Shown: one piece after another, positions 25,727 through 34,590 of the stretch | Position numbering within the stretch: position 1 is the stretch's first letter | Layout of the letters: every line of letters begins with the position of its first letter | Origin: DASREM01 sp035652095 | GTDB taxonomy: Bacteria; Acidobacteriota; Terriglobia; Terriglobales; Acidobacteriaceae | Reading direction: 5' to 3' | NCBI GenBank assembly: GCA_035652095.1 | Contig: DASREM010000033.1 | Span: 49,844-113,843 of the forward strand | Length of the DNA stretch: 64,000 nucleotides | Translations under genes and position numbers: made by a program | Notes under the pieces: generated by a model | The model's database searches: none | What the model was told of the DNA's origin: nothing | Seen by the model: only the letters and a program-made list of their open reading frames with translations

Positions 25727-27099
25727 GGCATTACCACCGGGGATTGAAGGTTCAAGCTGCCGCCGGCTAATTCCAGGCCGGCATAGCTGGTGTGAAACCG
25801 GTAAACCGCCTCCCAATAGTCTGTCTGGCTGTGTAGTGCCGCTTCTTCCGCGCCCAAAAGGTCGGTCACGGTCGTGAGCCCGGCGTCATAGCGGTCCTGA
25901 TTGATACGCAGGCTGTCCTGTGCCTGCGCGATTGCGGCCCTCGCTACCTCAACTTCCTGACGAGCGGACTCCACATTGTGATAAGCGCGCCGCACTTCCA
26001 GCCGGATGCGGTCGCTCGCCACCTGCTTCATGGCCGTAATCTTCTCTTGCAGAGCGCGTTCACGAGCCAGGGCTGCCCGTTTTGCTCCACCCTGGAAGAG
26101 GTCGATCTGCATCTCTACCCCGCCGAGCCAGTTGTTTCCTCCACCGCCCGCCACGAAGGTTGGGTTGTCCATCTCCCAGCCGGCAAAAGCATTTACTCGC
26201 GGACCAAACGATGACTTGGCGATCGCAACACTCTCCCGCTGGGCTGCCTCTTCGGATTGAATGCGCTTCAAGTCTGGCCGATTCGTAAGAGCGAGCCTTT
26301 CGACATCCTGAAGGACCGGCACCCCAAGCGTGAGTTCCTTCAATGTCTCCGCCGGTTGGAATGCGGTGTCTATGGTTACCCCCAGAGCGGCGTTCAACTC
26401 GGCCCGAGCCAGATCCACATTGTTCCTGGCGCGAATCAGTTCTTGCCGTCGCGCTGCCATGCGCACCTTCGCAGAGAGCAGGTCCGACTCCACCACCAAT
26501 CCAGCATCAAATCGCGACTGGCTTCGACCCAGAATTGACTCGGATGTTTTTAACGCTTGTTCAGCAAGCTCCAGTTGTTTGGTCGCCAGCAACACCCTGT
26601 CGTATGCGTCGAGAACTCGGAATACGATCTCTTGGTCGGTTCGCTCCAATTGATGCCCAGCAGCGTCGTTCATCTGCTTTGCCCGGGTCAGGCTGTGCCA
26701 ACTGGCAAGGGAGTCAAACAAATTCCAGCTTCCGCCAAAGCGCGTGCTGAAGTTTCCAAAGGGCAAGGGAGTGTTTAGCTTGTTCAAAGCGAAGTCATTG
26801 GCCGTGAACCGCTGCTGCCGCAATTTGCCGCCAAACACATAAACAGGATCGTTCCCGCGCGTTGCAGTCTCTGAGAACGTTACTCTCGGCAGGAGAACGG
26901 ATCGGGCTTCGCGGACATCCGCTGACGACACTCTGGTGTCGGCCATCGCCGCCTTGCGGACCGGGTTTTGCTCCAATCCGATCTTTACCGCTTGCTGAAG
27001 CGTCAGGGGCGAGGGATGACCGGTCCCTTGAGCTTGAGCCGCTGGCGAAATCCAAAGTGCGACTATCGCCGCGATAACGAACTTGAGGAGAATTCTCAA
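25723..27099 (-). CDS. TolC-family outer membrane efflux protein (operon 1)
   Basis: About 458 residues. Signal peptide (LKFVIAAIVALWISPAAQA), then two repeated helical units with LTLQQAVKIGLEQNP at the start and DRYDAGLTTVTDLLGAEEAAL near the end. Forms the trimeric outer-membrane channel. The open frame begins at 27135, but TTG at 27099 overlaps the OsmC stop (TTGA) with GGAG eight bases upstream and places the signal peptide at the N-terminus, so it is preferred. Both options give the same mature protein. Confidence 0.88.
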   Translation of the reverse strand: MRILLKFVIAAIVALWISPAAQAQGTGHPSPLTLQQAVKIGLEQNPVRKAAMADTRVSSADVREARSVLLPRVTFSETATRGNDPVYVFGGKLRQQRFTANDFALNKLNTPLPFGNFSTRFGGSWNLFDSLASWHSLTRAKQMNDAAGHQLERTDQEIVFRVLDAYDRVLLATKQLELAEQALKTSESILGRSQSRFDAGLVVESDLLSAKVRMAARRQELIRARNNVDLARAELNAALGVTIDTAFQPAETLKELTLGVPVLQDVERLALTNRPDLKRIQSEEAAQRESVAIAKSSFGPRVNAFAGWEMDNPTFVAGGGGNNWLGGVEMQIDLFQGGAKRAALARERALQEKITAMKQVASDRIRLEVRRAYHNVESARQEVEVARAAIAQAQDSLRINQDRYDAGLTTVTDLLGAEEAALHSQTDYWEAVYRFHTSYAGLELAGGSLNLQSPVVMP

Positions 27100-27563
27100 C
27101 TCTGGACTCCGGTACTTTGGGGTGCCTTTATCCACATGGTCTTCTCTTCGACGACCTCGTAGGTCGTCTGGAAGCTGGCTGTCTTTTGCACCATTGCCCC
27201 GACCGAGCAGTACTTTTCCTCCGAGAGACGGATCGCTTCCTCCAAGGCCGCGACATCAATCTCGTTGCCCGTGACTACGTGGTGAATGCGAACGGTCGTG
27301 AACACTTGCGGCGGGCGGTCTGCCTGATCCGCCTCGACCCGAACTTCGTACGCCGTAACTTTCTGGCGATACTTCTGGCGCAGAACTGTAATGACATCGA
27401 AGGCCGTACAACCCGCTAATCCGGCCGCAACCAATTCAATGGGCTTGGGACCGGTTCCGCCGGCCGCATCGTCCAGCAGAAGATTGTGTCCGCTGCCGGT
27501 CTGGGCGACAAATTGGCGCCGCTGACTAAGTGGCTGTGTAAGTTCGACTTTGGCAGTAATCAT
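27096..27563 (-). CDS. OsmC/Ohr-family peroxiredoxin-like protein
   Basis: 155 residues. OsmC fold with PIELVAAGLAGCTAFDVITVL carrying the first catalytic Cys, and a second Cys in LSEEKYCSVGAMV, at the positions that reduce organic hydroperoxides. Cytoplasmic. Start at 27563 has GAGGA seven bases before; a TTG two codons earlier is less likely. First gene of the minus-strand efflux operon, coupled to TolC by a 4-base overlap. Suggests the pump is induced with thiol or peroxide stress (inference). Confidence 0.88.
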   Translation of the reverse strand: MITAKVELTQPLSQRRQFVAQTGSGHNLLLDDAAGGTGPKPIELVAAGLAGCTAFDVITVLRQKYRQKVTAYEVRVEADQADRPPQVFTTVRIHHVVTGNEIDVAALEEAIRLSEEKYCSVGAMVQKTASFQTTYEVVEEKTMWIKAPQSTGVQS

Positions 27564-27793
27564 GGTCAAATCCTCAGTTCGCTAACGATCAATCACAGGA
27601 ATAAATGCAGCACGTGAAGTTTTGTTACAGGTTTTTTATTACGTTGGACCAAAATCAGATGCTCTCTCCCAAATTGAAACCGGGCCTGAAAGCGCTGAGG
27701 TTTTATCGAGCATTGGGCGTAACAAAATCGGGAATGGCGAGTTCATTGGTAGTGAGCAGTCATTTTGATCATTCGCACATGCAGGAGAGCAGC

Positions 27794-28228
27794 ATGAAGC
27801 AAGCACCACGATGGATTCTCTTACTTGGAATCGGATTCCACAGCCTAACCTCGATCGCGCAATCACAAGGAGGTCGCGGGCCAGGAAAATGCATGGGGAA
27901 ATATGATCCCAAGAATGAAACCACACTGCACGCAACGATCGAAGAAGTGAAGCAGATGAGCGATAAGCGGGGTTGGGATGGAACTCACTTGATGGTGCGG
28001 ACCGAAACTGGATTGCTGGAAGTACATGTCGGGCCCACCGACTACATCGCCAGCAATGACTTCGTGTTCGCGACGGGCGACACCATCGAAGTGACTGGCT
28101 CCAAGGTCACCTTGCAGGGCGCCCCGGCCTTGCTGGCCCGCGAAATTAGAAAGGATGGCAAAACCCTCACCCTGCGCGATGCCCAGGGATTTCCCAAGTG
28201 GGCCGCTGGTCGTCGCGGACAGGCTTAA
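27794..28228 (+). CDS. Small secreted protein, probable OB-fold
   Basis: 144 residues: a signal peptide (APRWILLLGIGFHSLTSIAQS), then a compact beta domain with TLHATIEEVKQMSD, HLMVRTETGLLEVHVGPTDYI and FATGDTIEVTGSKV, which look like an OB-fold of the DNA-binding/magnetosome-MamS-like type found in secreted proteins. GGAG six bases upstream favours ATG 27794 over earlier Met codons. Alone between two divergent/convergent units. Function unknown. Confidence 0.65.
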   Translation: MKQAPRWILLLGIGFHSLTSIAQSQGGRGPGKCMGKYDPKNETTLHATIEEVKQMSDKRGWDGTHLMVRTETGLLEVHVGPTDYIASNDFVFATGDTIEVTGSKVTLQGAPALLAREIRKDGKTLTLRDAQGFPKWAAGRRGQA

Positions 28229-28320
28229 ACCTTCGCTCCAGCGGGTTATGGCCGAGAGCAGCCACGTCAAAGACGGCGAGTACCGGGTGCGCCGGCAAAG
28301 GCGTTCGGTAAATCCTGCGG

Positions 28321-29208
28321 CTAAGCTCTGCTCTTTGCCATAGCCCGTTGATAGCGGGCCAGAACCCGGTTCTTGAGTTGTGTGGCTTTCGCGCGATCGG
28401 GAACAAGTCCCGGGGACCGGCGGCACTCCTCGATTGTAGCTTCCAGGCTGGAGAGAAAAACCTGGCACGGTGCGCAGCCATCCAGATGCTTCTCCAGCTC
28501 CTCACACAGGGAGTCATCCAGTTGCTCGTCGAGATAATCCGACAGTTCTGCAAACATCGCCTTGCACCGCGCCGACCGGGGCTTCTCGCCAGCGCTCGCT
28601 CGCGGCTGGGCGTTTTTTTCCTTGCCGGAGCGAGTCTTCCATATCTTCATGAGTTCATTACGAACAAATAGCCGTGCCCGGTGGAGTCGAACGCGGACCG
28701 TTCCAGCCCGCAGCCCTGTAATCTCGGCAACATCTTCGTCGGCCAATCCCTCCATATCGCGTAATACGAGGACAATGCGGTATGGCGCCGGCAATTTCTG
28801 AATTGCCTGGCGCAGCCTGCCGGCTTCCTCGCTCCGTATCGCAAACGCCTCGGGGTTGATACTGTCCTCCGCAGCCAAGCGCTCCAGTTCCTTCCGGTCG
28901 GGCATCAATTCTTCCAGGGAGAGATCTTGCTTCGGAGCGAACTTGCTTCGGCGACGGCTCATCAGGCAGCGGTTCTTCGCGACTTTATAAAGCCATACCA
29001 GCAGTGCCTTCGGGCTGTCGAATTTGGGCAAATGAGGAACTGACTTCAGCAGGACTTCCTGCATGGTGTCTTCTGCGTCCTGGCGCTGGCCACAGACCCG
29101 CATGCTGAATGAGAAAACGGTGTTTTGAAGCAGGGCTAGAGCGTCTTCCAGTGCCTTGTCATCTCCGCGCTGCAGCAAGAGCAAAGCCTGCTGGATTTCA
29201 GGACGCAT
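28321..29208 (-). CDS. ECF sigma factor with fused zinc-finger anti-sigma-like domain
   Basis: 295 residues. Region 2 around residues 25-95 (AEDTMQEVLLKSVPHLPKF...LLVWLYKVAKNRCL), region 4 around 140-195 (LPAPYRIVLVLRDMEGLADEDVAEITGLRAGTVRVRLHRAR), then a C-terminal extension with RCKAMFAELSDYLDEQLDD and the H-x3-C-x2-C site (KHLDGCAPC) of zf-HC2 anti-sigma factors. A sigma factor carrying its own zinc-type inhibitor domain would be self-regulated, possibly by redox. Start at 29208 is the first Met with normal sigma sequence; upstream codons are not family-like. It lies downstream of the DUF3373 gene with a hairpin between. Confidence 0.85.
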   Translation of the reverse strand: MRPEIQQALLLLQRGDDKALEDALALLQNTVFSFSMRVCGQRQDAEDTMQEVLLKSVPHLPKFDSPKALLVWLYKVAKNRCLMSRRRSKFAPKQDLSLEELMPDRKELERLAAEDSINPEAFAIRSEEAGRLRQAIQKLPAPYRIVLVLRDMEGLADEDVAEITGLRAGTVRVRLHRARLFVRNELMKIWKTRSGKEKNAQPRASAGEKPRSARCKAMFAELSDYLDEQLDDSLCEELEKHLDGCAPCQVFLSSLEATIEECRRSPGLVPDRAKATQLKNRVLARYQRAMAKSRA

Positions 29209-29243
29209 GAATCTCAACCATACCGGTCTTCTGCCGCAGGAAG

Positions 29244-29272
29244 CAACAGGGGACCAGACCGGCCCCCTGTTG
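29244..29272 (-). other. Hairpin between the DUF3373 and sigma genes
   Basis: Perfect 9-bp stem CAACAGGGG / CCCCTGTTG with an 11-base loop. No T-run follows on either strand, so it may attenuate or protect mRNA ends rather than terminate fully. Confidence 0.45.
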
Positions 29273-29287
29273 GTCGTCACGTTTTGT

Positions 29288-31129
29288 CTAGAACTGCGCG
29301 GTCAGGCCCACGGTGAACATGTTCGCCGCGTCGTACCCGGGGAACCCGAGAATCGGACTGGAATCGAGGCGCTTCGGCGCTCCGATGTGCCAGCCGCTTC
29401 CGGACCAGGTGTAGTTGTAGCGGATGAAATCTGCTTTGAAAATAAAGTGATCTGAGATGCGATGGGTAAGGTAAGTCTCGTACACTTCGCCGCGAGTGTT
29501 GGTTTTCGGAGCGACGATGTCATCTTCGGCATTCGAAAAGTTAAACCAGTACTTGGTACCATGGTTGACCTCGAAGCCGATCTTGGTTCGCCCATCATCC
29601 TGCGGGATGCTGTAGCGGATTCCCAAATATCCCATTTGACCTTCGTGGTTCGTGGGTACGTCAAACGGGTCCCCACCCAGGCCGCCAAACGGCGTAGTAA
29701 CCCCGTTTGGACGCAGGCTCACCCAGTTGCCGCTGGCGAACAGATCGAAGTCTCCCAGTTTCTTCTGCAGGACCACGCCATAAAGGTTGATCGCACCTAG
29801 ATTGGCTGAGGGGGTGTACCGCATGATCACAGGCGCGGAGATCGACTCGCCGGTCAGCGGGTTATTGGGCATCACTACCAGGCCGTTGAAGCCGTCCGTG
29901 ACATTCCATGCCCGGGCCACCAGGGCCTGAATAAAGGTATGGTCCGTCTCGTACAAGTCAAGAACGCCGCCGGCCAGGTGCACGTCCTTCAGACGATCCG
30001 CCGGCGTCTTCAGCAGGTTGCCGTTGCCGAAGCCCGAGGAATATCCCAATCCGTAGCAGGCACGCAGCGTCATCTTGTCGTTCACATGGTAGCCAAAAGT
30101 CATGCCGTCATATTGAAAGTCAAACAGTGCCCCGGATGGCGTGGCGCCTCGAGGCTCGTCATCGCGGAAGTGCAGTGGTGGACCACCGACCGCCGGGCGG
30201 CGCCCGATGGAGAGATAAAACTTCGACCCTGCAATGTTGTTCCAGTTAAAGAACACGCGCTCCACGCGAACTTGGTCCGAGTTGGGAACGCCAACCGTCG
30301 AGCCGTCGATATTCAGGCTGTTGGGTTGGCCATTGAAGACCTGCACGCCGCTGGAGTCACCGAACACCTTGTACATGCTCAGGCGAGCGCCGAAGCTGAC
30401 GTTGTCGGCGACCTTGGTCTCAAACTTCAGCCGCAGACGGTTGGTCAGCAAGGCGTCGGTGTTTGCCGAGTACGCGTTCTGATACACGCCACTGACCTGT
30501 TGCAGGTAGCCGATCAGCATCTGCTGCATTTGTGGCGAGAATTGGCCAATCGCCTGCTTCAATCCGGCGAAGGTCAGGTTGTTGCTGAAGAACTGGTACT
30601 GACTGTAGTTCTGCTGTGTTTGCTGCCCGAGGAAGCCGGCAAACTGGTTGGGAGTCATCTGCTGCAGCAAAGTCGGATCGAAGGTCATGCCAAGCCCGCC
30701 CTGTGTGGTGGGAGCGAACAGCCATAACGTCTTCACTGTCAGGTTCTGCAACTGCAGGCCATCGTAGCGCGCGGGCACGTTGCCGCGGATGGTATGCGCC
30801 TCAAAACGATAGTCGCCGCCCCATTCCAGACGATCGCGTAGCCCCTTCCTTTCGGTTTCCAGCACCCGATCATTGAGATCTCTGACCGTGGTTTGCAGTT
30901 CAGCGGTAGAGACCGCCGGCTCTTCTTTTTTTTCGCCGGGCTGCGCGACGGCTGTCGCTGCAGCCTTCTGCTGCGCATCAAGCCTCTGTTCGAGGGCGTT
31001 AACGGTTTTCTTGAGTTGATCGATCTCCTGCCTCAGCTGTGTGGCATCGTCCGTCGCGGGTGGCGCCGACTGTGCCCAGAGCCCCGAGGTCAGCAGGAAC
31101 AGCAGGACTGCCAATAGGAGCTTCCGCAT
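29288..31129 (-). CDS. DUF3373-type outer membrane porin-like protein
   Basis: 613 residues. Signal peptide (MRKLLLAVLLFLLTSGLWAQ), a coiled-coil-like segment (residues about 30-60, LRQEIDQLKKTVNALEQRLD), then a long beta-rich barrel with alternating strands, ending in the Phe typical of outer-membrane barrels (VGLTAQF). The YRFEAHTIRGN start of the barrel and RVERVFFNWNNI segment match DUF3373. Start at 31129 begins the signal peptide; the longer frame is not supported. Divergent from the cytochrome c / PsrABC operon, so may serve it as substrate or electron-acceptor porin (inference). Confidence 0.78.
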   Translation of the reverse strand: MRKLLLAVLLFLLTSGLWAQSAPPATDDATQLRQEIDQLKKTVNALEQRLDAQQKAAATAVAQPGEKKEEPAVSTAELQTTVRDLNDRVLETERKGLRDRLEWGGDYRFEAHTIRGNVPARYDGLQLQNLTVKTLWLFAPTTQGGLGMTFDPTLLQQMTPNQFAGFLGQQTQQNYSQYQFFSNNLTFAGLKQAIGQFSPQMQQMLIGYLQQVSGVYQNAYSANTDALLTNRLRLKFETKVADNVSFGARLSMYKVFGDSSGVQVFNGQPNSLNIDGSTVGVPNSDQVRVERVFFNWNNIAGSKFYLSIGRRPAVGGPPLHFRDDEPRGATPSGALFDFQYDGMTFGYHVNDKMTLRACYGLGYSSGFGNGNLLKTPADRLKDVHLAGGVLDLYETDHTFIQALVARAWNVTDGFNGLVVMPNNPLTGESISAPVIMRYTPSANLGAINLYGVVLQKKLGDFDLFASGNWVSLRPNGVTTPFGGLGGDPFDVPTNHEGQMGYLGIRYSIPQDDGRTKIGFEVNHGTKYWFNFSNAEDDIVAPKTNTRGEVYETYLTHRISDHFIFKADFIRYNYTWSGSGWHIGAPKRLDSSPILGFPGYDAANMFTVGLTAQF

Positions 31130-31266
31130 AATAAGGAATCCTTTCAACCTATGAATACGCGGCCTGAACGGTGCATCCGGCCGGGCCGCGCCGGCGTCCT
31201 GGTCCGTCTGGACCGGCCGCCGGAGCATGCAGTTTGTATGGTCGCAGGAGGGGCGGAAGAGTTTCT

Positions 31267-31280
31267 GTGACCCGAGTCAC
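31267..31280. promoter_or_regulatory. Palindrome in the porin/respiratory divergent region
   Basis: GTGAC-CCGA-GTCAC, with a related GAGTCAC copy about 60 bases to the right. Possible regulator site between divergent promoters; not matched to a known factor. Confidence 0.35.
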
Positions 31281-31376
31281 GTGTCAATGTGTTAATAAAC
31301 ATCGAAACTTCGCAATCACGCAAGAATGTGTCGTGAGTCACAGCCAGCACGCAAACCCACTGCCTATGATGACCAT

Positions 31377-31396
31377 AGTTTCGCAACATCGAAACT
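31377..31396. promoter_or_regulatory. Candidate ArsR-type operator upstream of the cytochrome c gene
   Basis: Perfect palindrome AGTTTCG-CAACAT-CGAAACT, 24 bases before the cytochrome c ATG. A second partial copy (ACATCGAAACTTCGCAA) lies at 31299-31315. ArsR repressors bind such inverted repeats over promoters, and an ArsR gene ends this operon. Confidence 0.5.
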
Positions 31397-31420
31397 AGAT
31401 ACAGCTGGAGGACACACATC

Positions 31421-31762
31421 ATGGCGCGGTTTTCGAAACTTTGGCTTATTTCATTGGTCCTTATCCTTGTGCCCGGCCTATGGTCTACCCTGCGTGCCGC
31501 CCAGAAGGGCAGCGAGAACAAAGGTCGTTACTACTTCCGACAAACCTGCAAGGAATGCCATTCCAAAGGGGCTGCGGGAGGCGAGATTACCCCGCTGAAC
31601 AAAACGATGGCACAGTGGCGCGCTTACTTCGCCAAGGGCACTCATAACCATGGCAAGGAGCCATTGGCCAAATACCTCCCTGCCGACCAACTGCTGGATG
31701 CATCCACCTTTCTGGTTCAGCATGCGGCCGACTCACCACAACCGGAGACCTGCGGCAAGTAA
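31421..31762 (+). CDS. Single-heme cytochrome c
   Basis: 113 residues. Signal peptide (LWLISLVLILVPGLWSTLRA) followed by the heme site Cys43-x2-Cys46-His47 (TCKECH). A downstream Met or His (KTMAQW, THNHGK) may be the second heme ligand. Small periplasmic electron carrier. AGCTGGAGG lies 10 bases before the ATG. It is the first gene of the PsrABC-like operon and would link that complex to periplasmic partners. Confidence 0.85.
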   Translation: MARFSKLWLISLVLILVPGLWSTLRAAQKGSENKGRYYFRQTCKECHSKGAAGGEITPLNKTMAQWRAYFAKGTHNHGKEPLAKYLPADQLLDASTFLVQHAADSPQPETCGK

Positions 31763-31851
31763 CTGTGGCGCACGCAGCGTCCATGCACGCAGTGTAGTGC
31801 AAGCACCACTGATCACTTTCTCGGGTATTGCATTCGGAAGGCGAGGCGCAT

Positions 31852-34023
31852 ATGGATCGGCGAAAGTTCCTGAAGTTTTCCGCGGGAGGCGCTGCGGGGG
31901 CAGCCATCGGTGCTTCCCTCGCCTACGTGAAGCCCTTCAGCCATGCGCCTGAAAAGCAAGCTGAACGGGTCGAGGTACCCACGACGTGTGAAATGTGCGT
32001 CAACAAGTGCTCCGTCATCGCAGTGGTGGAGAACGGGGTCATCCACAAACTCAATCCCAATCCGGAGAACCCAAAGTCCCGGGGTATGCTGTGCGCGCGC
32101 GGCAATGCCGGCTTGCAGCAGGTCTATGACCCGGCGCGGCTCAAGCGGCCTCTGCTTCGAGTCGGCGAGCGCGGCGAAGGCAAGTGGAAGCCGGTGTCCT
32201 GGGACGAGGCGTTCGACTTCGCCGCCCAGAAACTGTCCGCCGTGAAAGAGAAATACGGTCCGCAGGGCACACTTTGGTCCTCGACCGAAAGTTTTCAGGA
32301 AGTATTCTTCAAGAACCTGGCTCTTTCGTTTGGCTCGCCCAACATCGTGCGGCATGCCACCCTGTGTCTTTCCTCGGTGAATCTGGCTTACTCTCTGACT
32401 TTTGGAACGGTTCCGGCATTCGATCTGGCCAATTCCAAATACATCATTATTTCGGGCGCAAATCGGATGGAGTCCTTAATCACCCCGGACACCATGGACC
32501 TGATTGACTCGACCATGGAGCGTAAAGCTCGCCTGATTTATCTGGATCCGCGATTCACCGTCACCGCCAGCAAGGCGGACGAATGGTATCCCATCCGGCC
32601 CGGCAGCGACACGGCCTTCATTCTGGCTCTGCTGCATGTGATTATTTCGGAGAACCGCTACGACAAGGAATTCGTAGCCAACTACACGGTAGGTTTCGAC
32701 AAGCTGGCCGAACACGTCAAGCCCTTCACTCCCGAATGGGCCGCGGCCGAGACCGAGATTTCCGCCACGGACATCGTACGTATCGCGCGCGAGTTTTCCG
32801 ACGCCGCGCCGCGCGCCGTGTATTACGCGGGCCGGCGCTCGTCCTGGTACCGCGACGACCTCCAAATGCGACGGGCGCAGGCGGTTCTCAATGCGATCGT
32901 CGGCAGCTGGGACCGGGAAGGCGGTTTAGTGCCGAACGGCAAGATCGCGCTCGGTGAACTTCCGGTCTTTCCCTGGGATGATCCCACCGCTCCGCGTGTG
33001 GATGAGATGGACAAGAATTTCCCGCTCGCGGCCAAGGGCGATGGCGCTTACCTGAAACTCCGTGAGAATGTGATCGCGGGTACGCCGTACCCCGTCAAGG
33101 CCTGGATGATTCACAAGCAGGATCCGCTTAACGCTTTGCCCGACCAGGCCCGCACGCTCGAAATGCTTCAACAGATGGATTTCATCGGGGTTACCGATAT
33201 TCAGATGAGCGATATCGCCTGGTACGCCGATGTGCTCTTTCCCGAGTCCACTTACCTGGAGCGCACCGACCCGGTGGAGGTGCTCAATGGCATTCGTCCG
33301 GTCGTTGTTTATCGCCAGGCAGTGATCAAACCTTTGCATGACACGAAAACTACCCTGGAAATCGTACAAGGACTGGCCAAGCGCCTGGGGCTCTCACAAT
33401 ATTTCGACTACACGATCGAGAAGTGGATTGACGCCGAGGTGAAAGAACTGCCCTTGGAAACCCCGCTCGAGCACTTGAAGAGGCATGGACTCTACGTAGC
33501 TCCCGATTTTCCGAAATACGGGACGACCCTGACGCCGGACCACCGGTTTATCACCAAGTCGGGAAAGATCGAACTGTTTTCGGACAGGCTGCTGGAAAGC
33601 GGCTACGATCCGCTCCCCGTCTATCACGCACCTGCCCAACCCTCGGCAGGAAAATACCGCCTGCTGGTTGGGCGCAAGGCTTACTTCACGCATGCCAACA
33701 GCAACAACAATCCCTGGCTGAACTCTTTCGACCATGGTGACGGTTTGTGGCTGCATACACAGTCGGCGCGTTCCTTGGGCGTGGACAATGGCGATACGGT
33801 CGAGATTTCCAGCAATGTGGGTAAGGCGCAACTGAAGGTCCGGGTGACTGAGGGCATCCGTCCCGACTGCGTATTCATGCTGCACGGATTCGGCAAGCGC
33901 TCCAAGTGGCAGCGCCTGGCCGGGGCTGGCGCATGCGATGCCCAGCTTCTGGAAACGGCATGGGACAAGGTCTCGGGCAACTCCGCGTTACACGAGACGT
34001 TCGTTTCTTTGAGAAAGGTATAG
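31852..34023 (+). CDS. Molybdopterin oxidoreductase, polysulfide/thiosulfate-reductase-like catalytic subunit
   Basis: 723 residues. Twin-arginine signal (RRKFLKFSAGG), so exported folded. [4Fe-4S] ligands Cys46, Cys49, Cys53 and Cys81. Cys172 (HATLCLSS) sits where PsrA/PhsA and arsenate reductase ArrA place their Mo ligand, in contrast to Ser or SeCys in other branches. The C-terminal dinucleotide-binding part (RLLVGRKAYFTHANSNNNPWL) closes the fold. It would reduce polysulfide, thiosulfate or a similar acceptor at the outer face of the membrane. Start at 31852 is set by the Tat signal; the 8 upstream codons are not needed. Downstream genes complete a Psr-type complex. Arsenate or tetrathionate as substrate cannot be excluded. 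Confidence 0.85.
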   Translation: MDRRKFLKFSAGGAAGAAIGASLAYVKPFSHAPEKQAERVEVPTTCEMCVNKCSVIAVVENGVIHKLNPNPENPKSRGMLCARGNAGLQQVYDPARLKRPLLRVGERGEGKWKPVSWDEAFDFAAQKLSAVKEKYGPQGTLWSSTESFQEVFFKNLALSFGSPNIVRHATLCLSSVNLAYSLTFGTVPAFDLANSKYIIISGANRMESLITPDTMDLIDSTMERKARLIYLDPRFTVTASKADEWYPIRPGSDTAFILALLHVIISENRYDKEFVANYTVGFDKLAEHVKPFTPEWAAAETEISATDIVRIAREFSDAAPRAVYYAGRRSSWYRDDLQMRRAQAVLNAIVGSWDREGGLVPNGKIALGELPVFPWDDPTAPRVDEMDKNFPLAAKGDGAYLKLRENVIAGTPYPVKAWMIHKQDPLNALPDQARTLEMLQQMDFIGVTDIQMSDIAWYADVLFPESTYLERTDPVEVLNGIRPVVVYRQAVIKPLHDTKTTLEIVQGLAKRLGLSQYFDYTIEKWIDAEVKELPLETPLEHLKRHGLYVAPDFPKYGTTLTPDHRFITKSGKIELFSDRLLESGYDPLPVYHAPAQPSAGKYRLLVGRKAYFTHANSNNNPWLNSFDHGDGLWLHTQSARSLGVDNGDTVEISSNVGKAQLKVRVTEGIRPDCVFMLHGFGKRSKWQRLAGAGACDAQLLETAWDKVSGNSALHETFVSLRKV

Positions 34024-34026
34024 GCC

Positions 34027-34578
34027 ATGGCTGCCCGTCCAAAGCGCTATGCGATGGTGGTGGACTCAAAAAAGTGCATCAACTGCAAGGCCTGTGTAGT
34101 GGCGTGCCGCGCTGAAAACTCGGTTCCGCTCGCTTACAGCCGTCCTTGGATGAACGAAGAAACCCGCGGTGTGTGGCCCAAGCTCATGGCTACATTTCAG
34201 CCCGAGCAGTGTCACCAGTGCGCACATCCAGCATGCGTGCGCGTATGCCCGACCGGGGCCTCGCATTCCCGGTCGGACGGCATCGTTGTGGTCAACGAAG
34301 CAGATTGTGTCGGCTGCCGATATTGCATCATCGCCTGTCCCTACAATGCGCGCTTCTTCCGCGAAGACAAGGGTGTAGTCGAGAAGTGCGACTTCTGCGT
34401 CAAGCGACTCGAACGCGGAGCACTTCCGGCCTGTGTGGAGACTTGCCCAAGCCAAGTTCGAGTGTTCGGCGATCTCAACGATCCCGGCAGCAAATTGGCC
34501 CAACTGCTCAGCAGCCGCGAGCATCGCCTGAAGAAGCCGGAAGCCGGCACCGGGCCGCAGATCTATTACCTGATCTAA
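34027..34578 (+). CDS. Four-cluster ferredoxin subunit (PsrB-like)
   Basis: 183 residues with four Cys groups for [4Fe-4S] clusters: CINCKACVVAC, CHQCAHPACVRVC, CVGCRYCIIAC and a last group split between CDFC and CVETCPS. This is the electron-transfer subunit between the membrane anchor and the Mo subunit. ATG at 34027 starts 3 bases after the PsrA-like stop. No own signal peptide; co-exported with the Mo subunit as known for the family. Confidence 0.92.
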   Translation: MAARPKRYAMVVDSKKCINCKACVVACRAENSVPLAYSRPWMNEETRGVWPKLMATFQPEQCHQCAHPACVRVCPTGASHSRSDGIVVVNEADCVGCRYCIIACPYNARFFREDKGVVEKCDFCVKRLERGALPACVETCPSQVRVFGDLNDPGSKLAQLLSSREHRLKKPEAGTGPQIYYLI

Positions 34579-34590
34579 GGAGAGGCCAAG

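Noticed and set aside
29244..29272. Hairpin as a strong terminator for the DUF3373 gene
   Set aside because: The stem is good but no T-run follows on the minus strand, so only a hairpin is reported.
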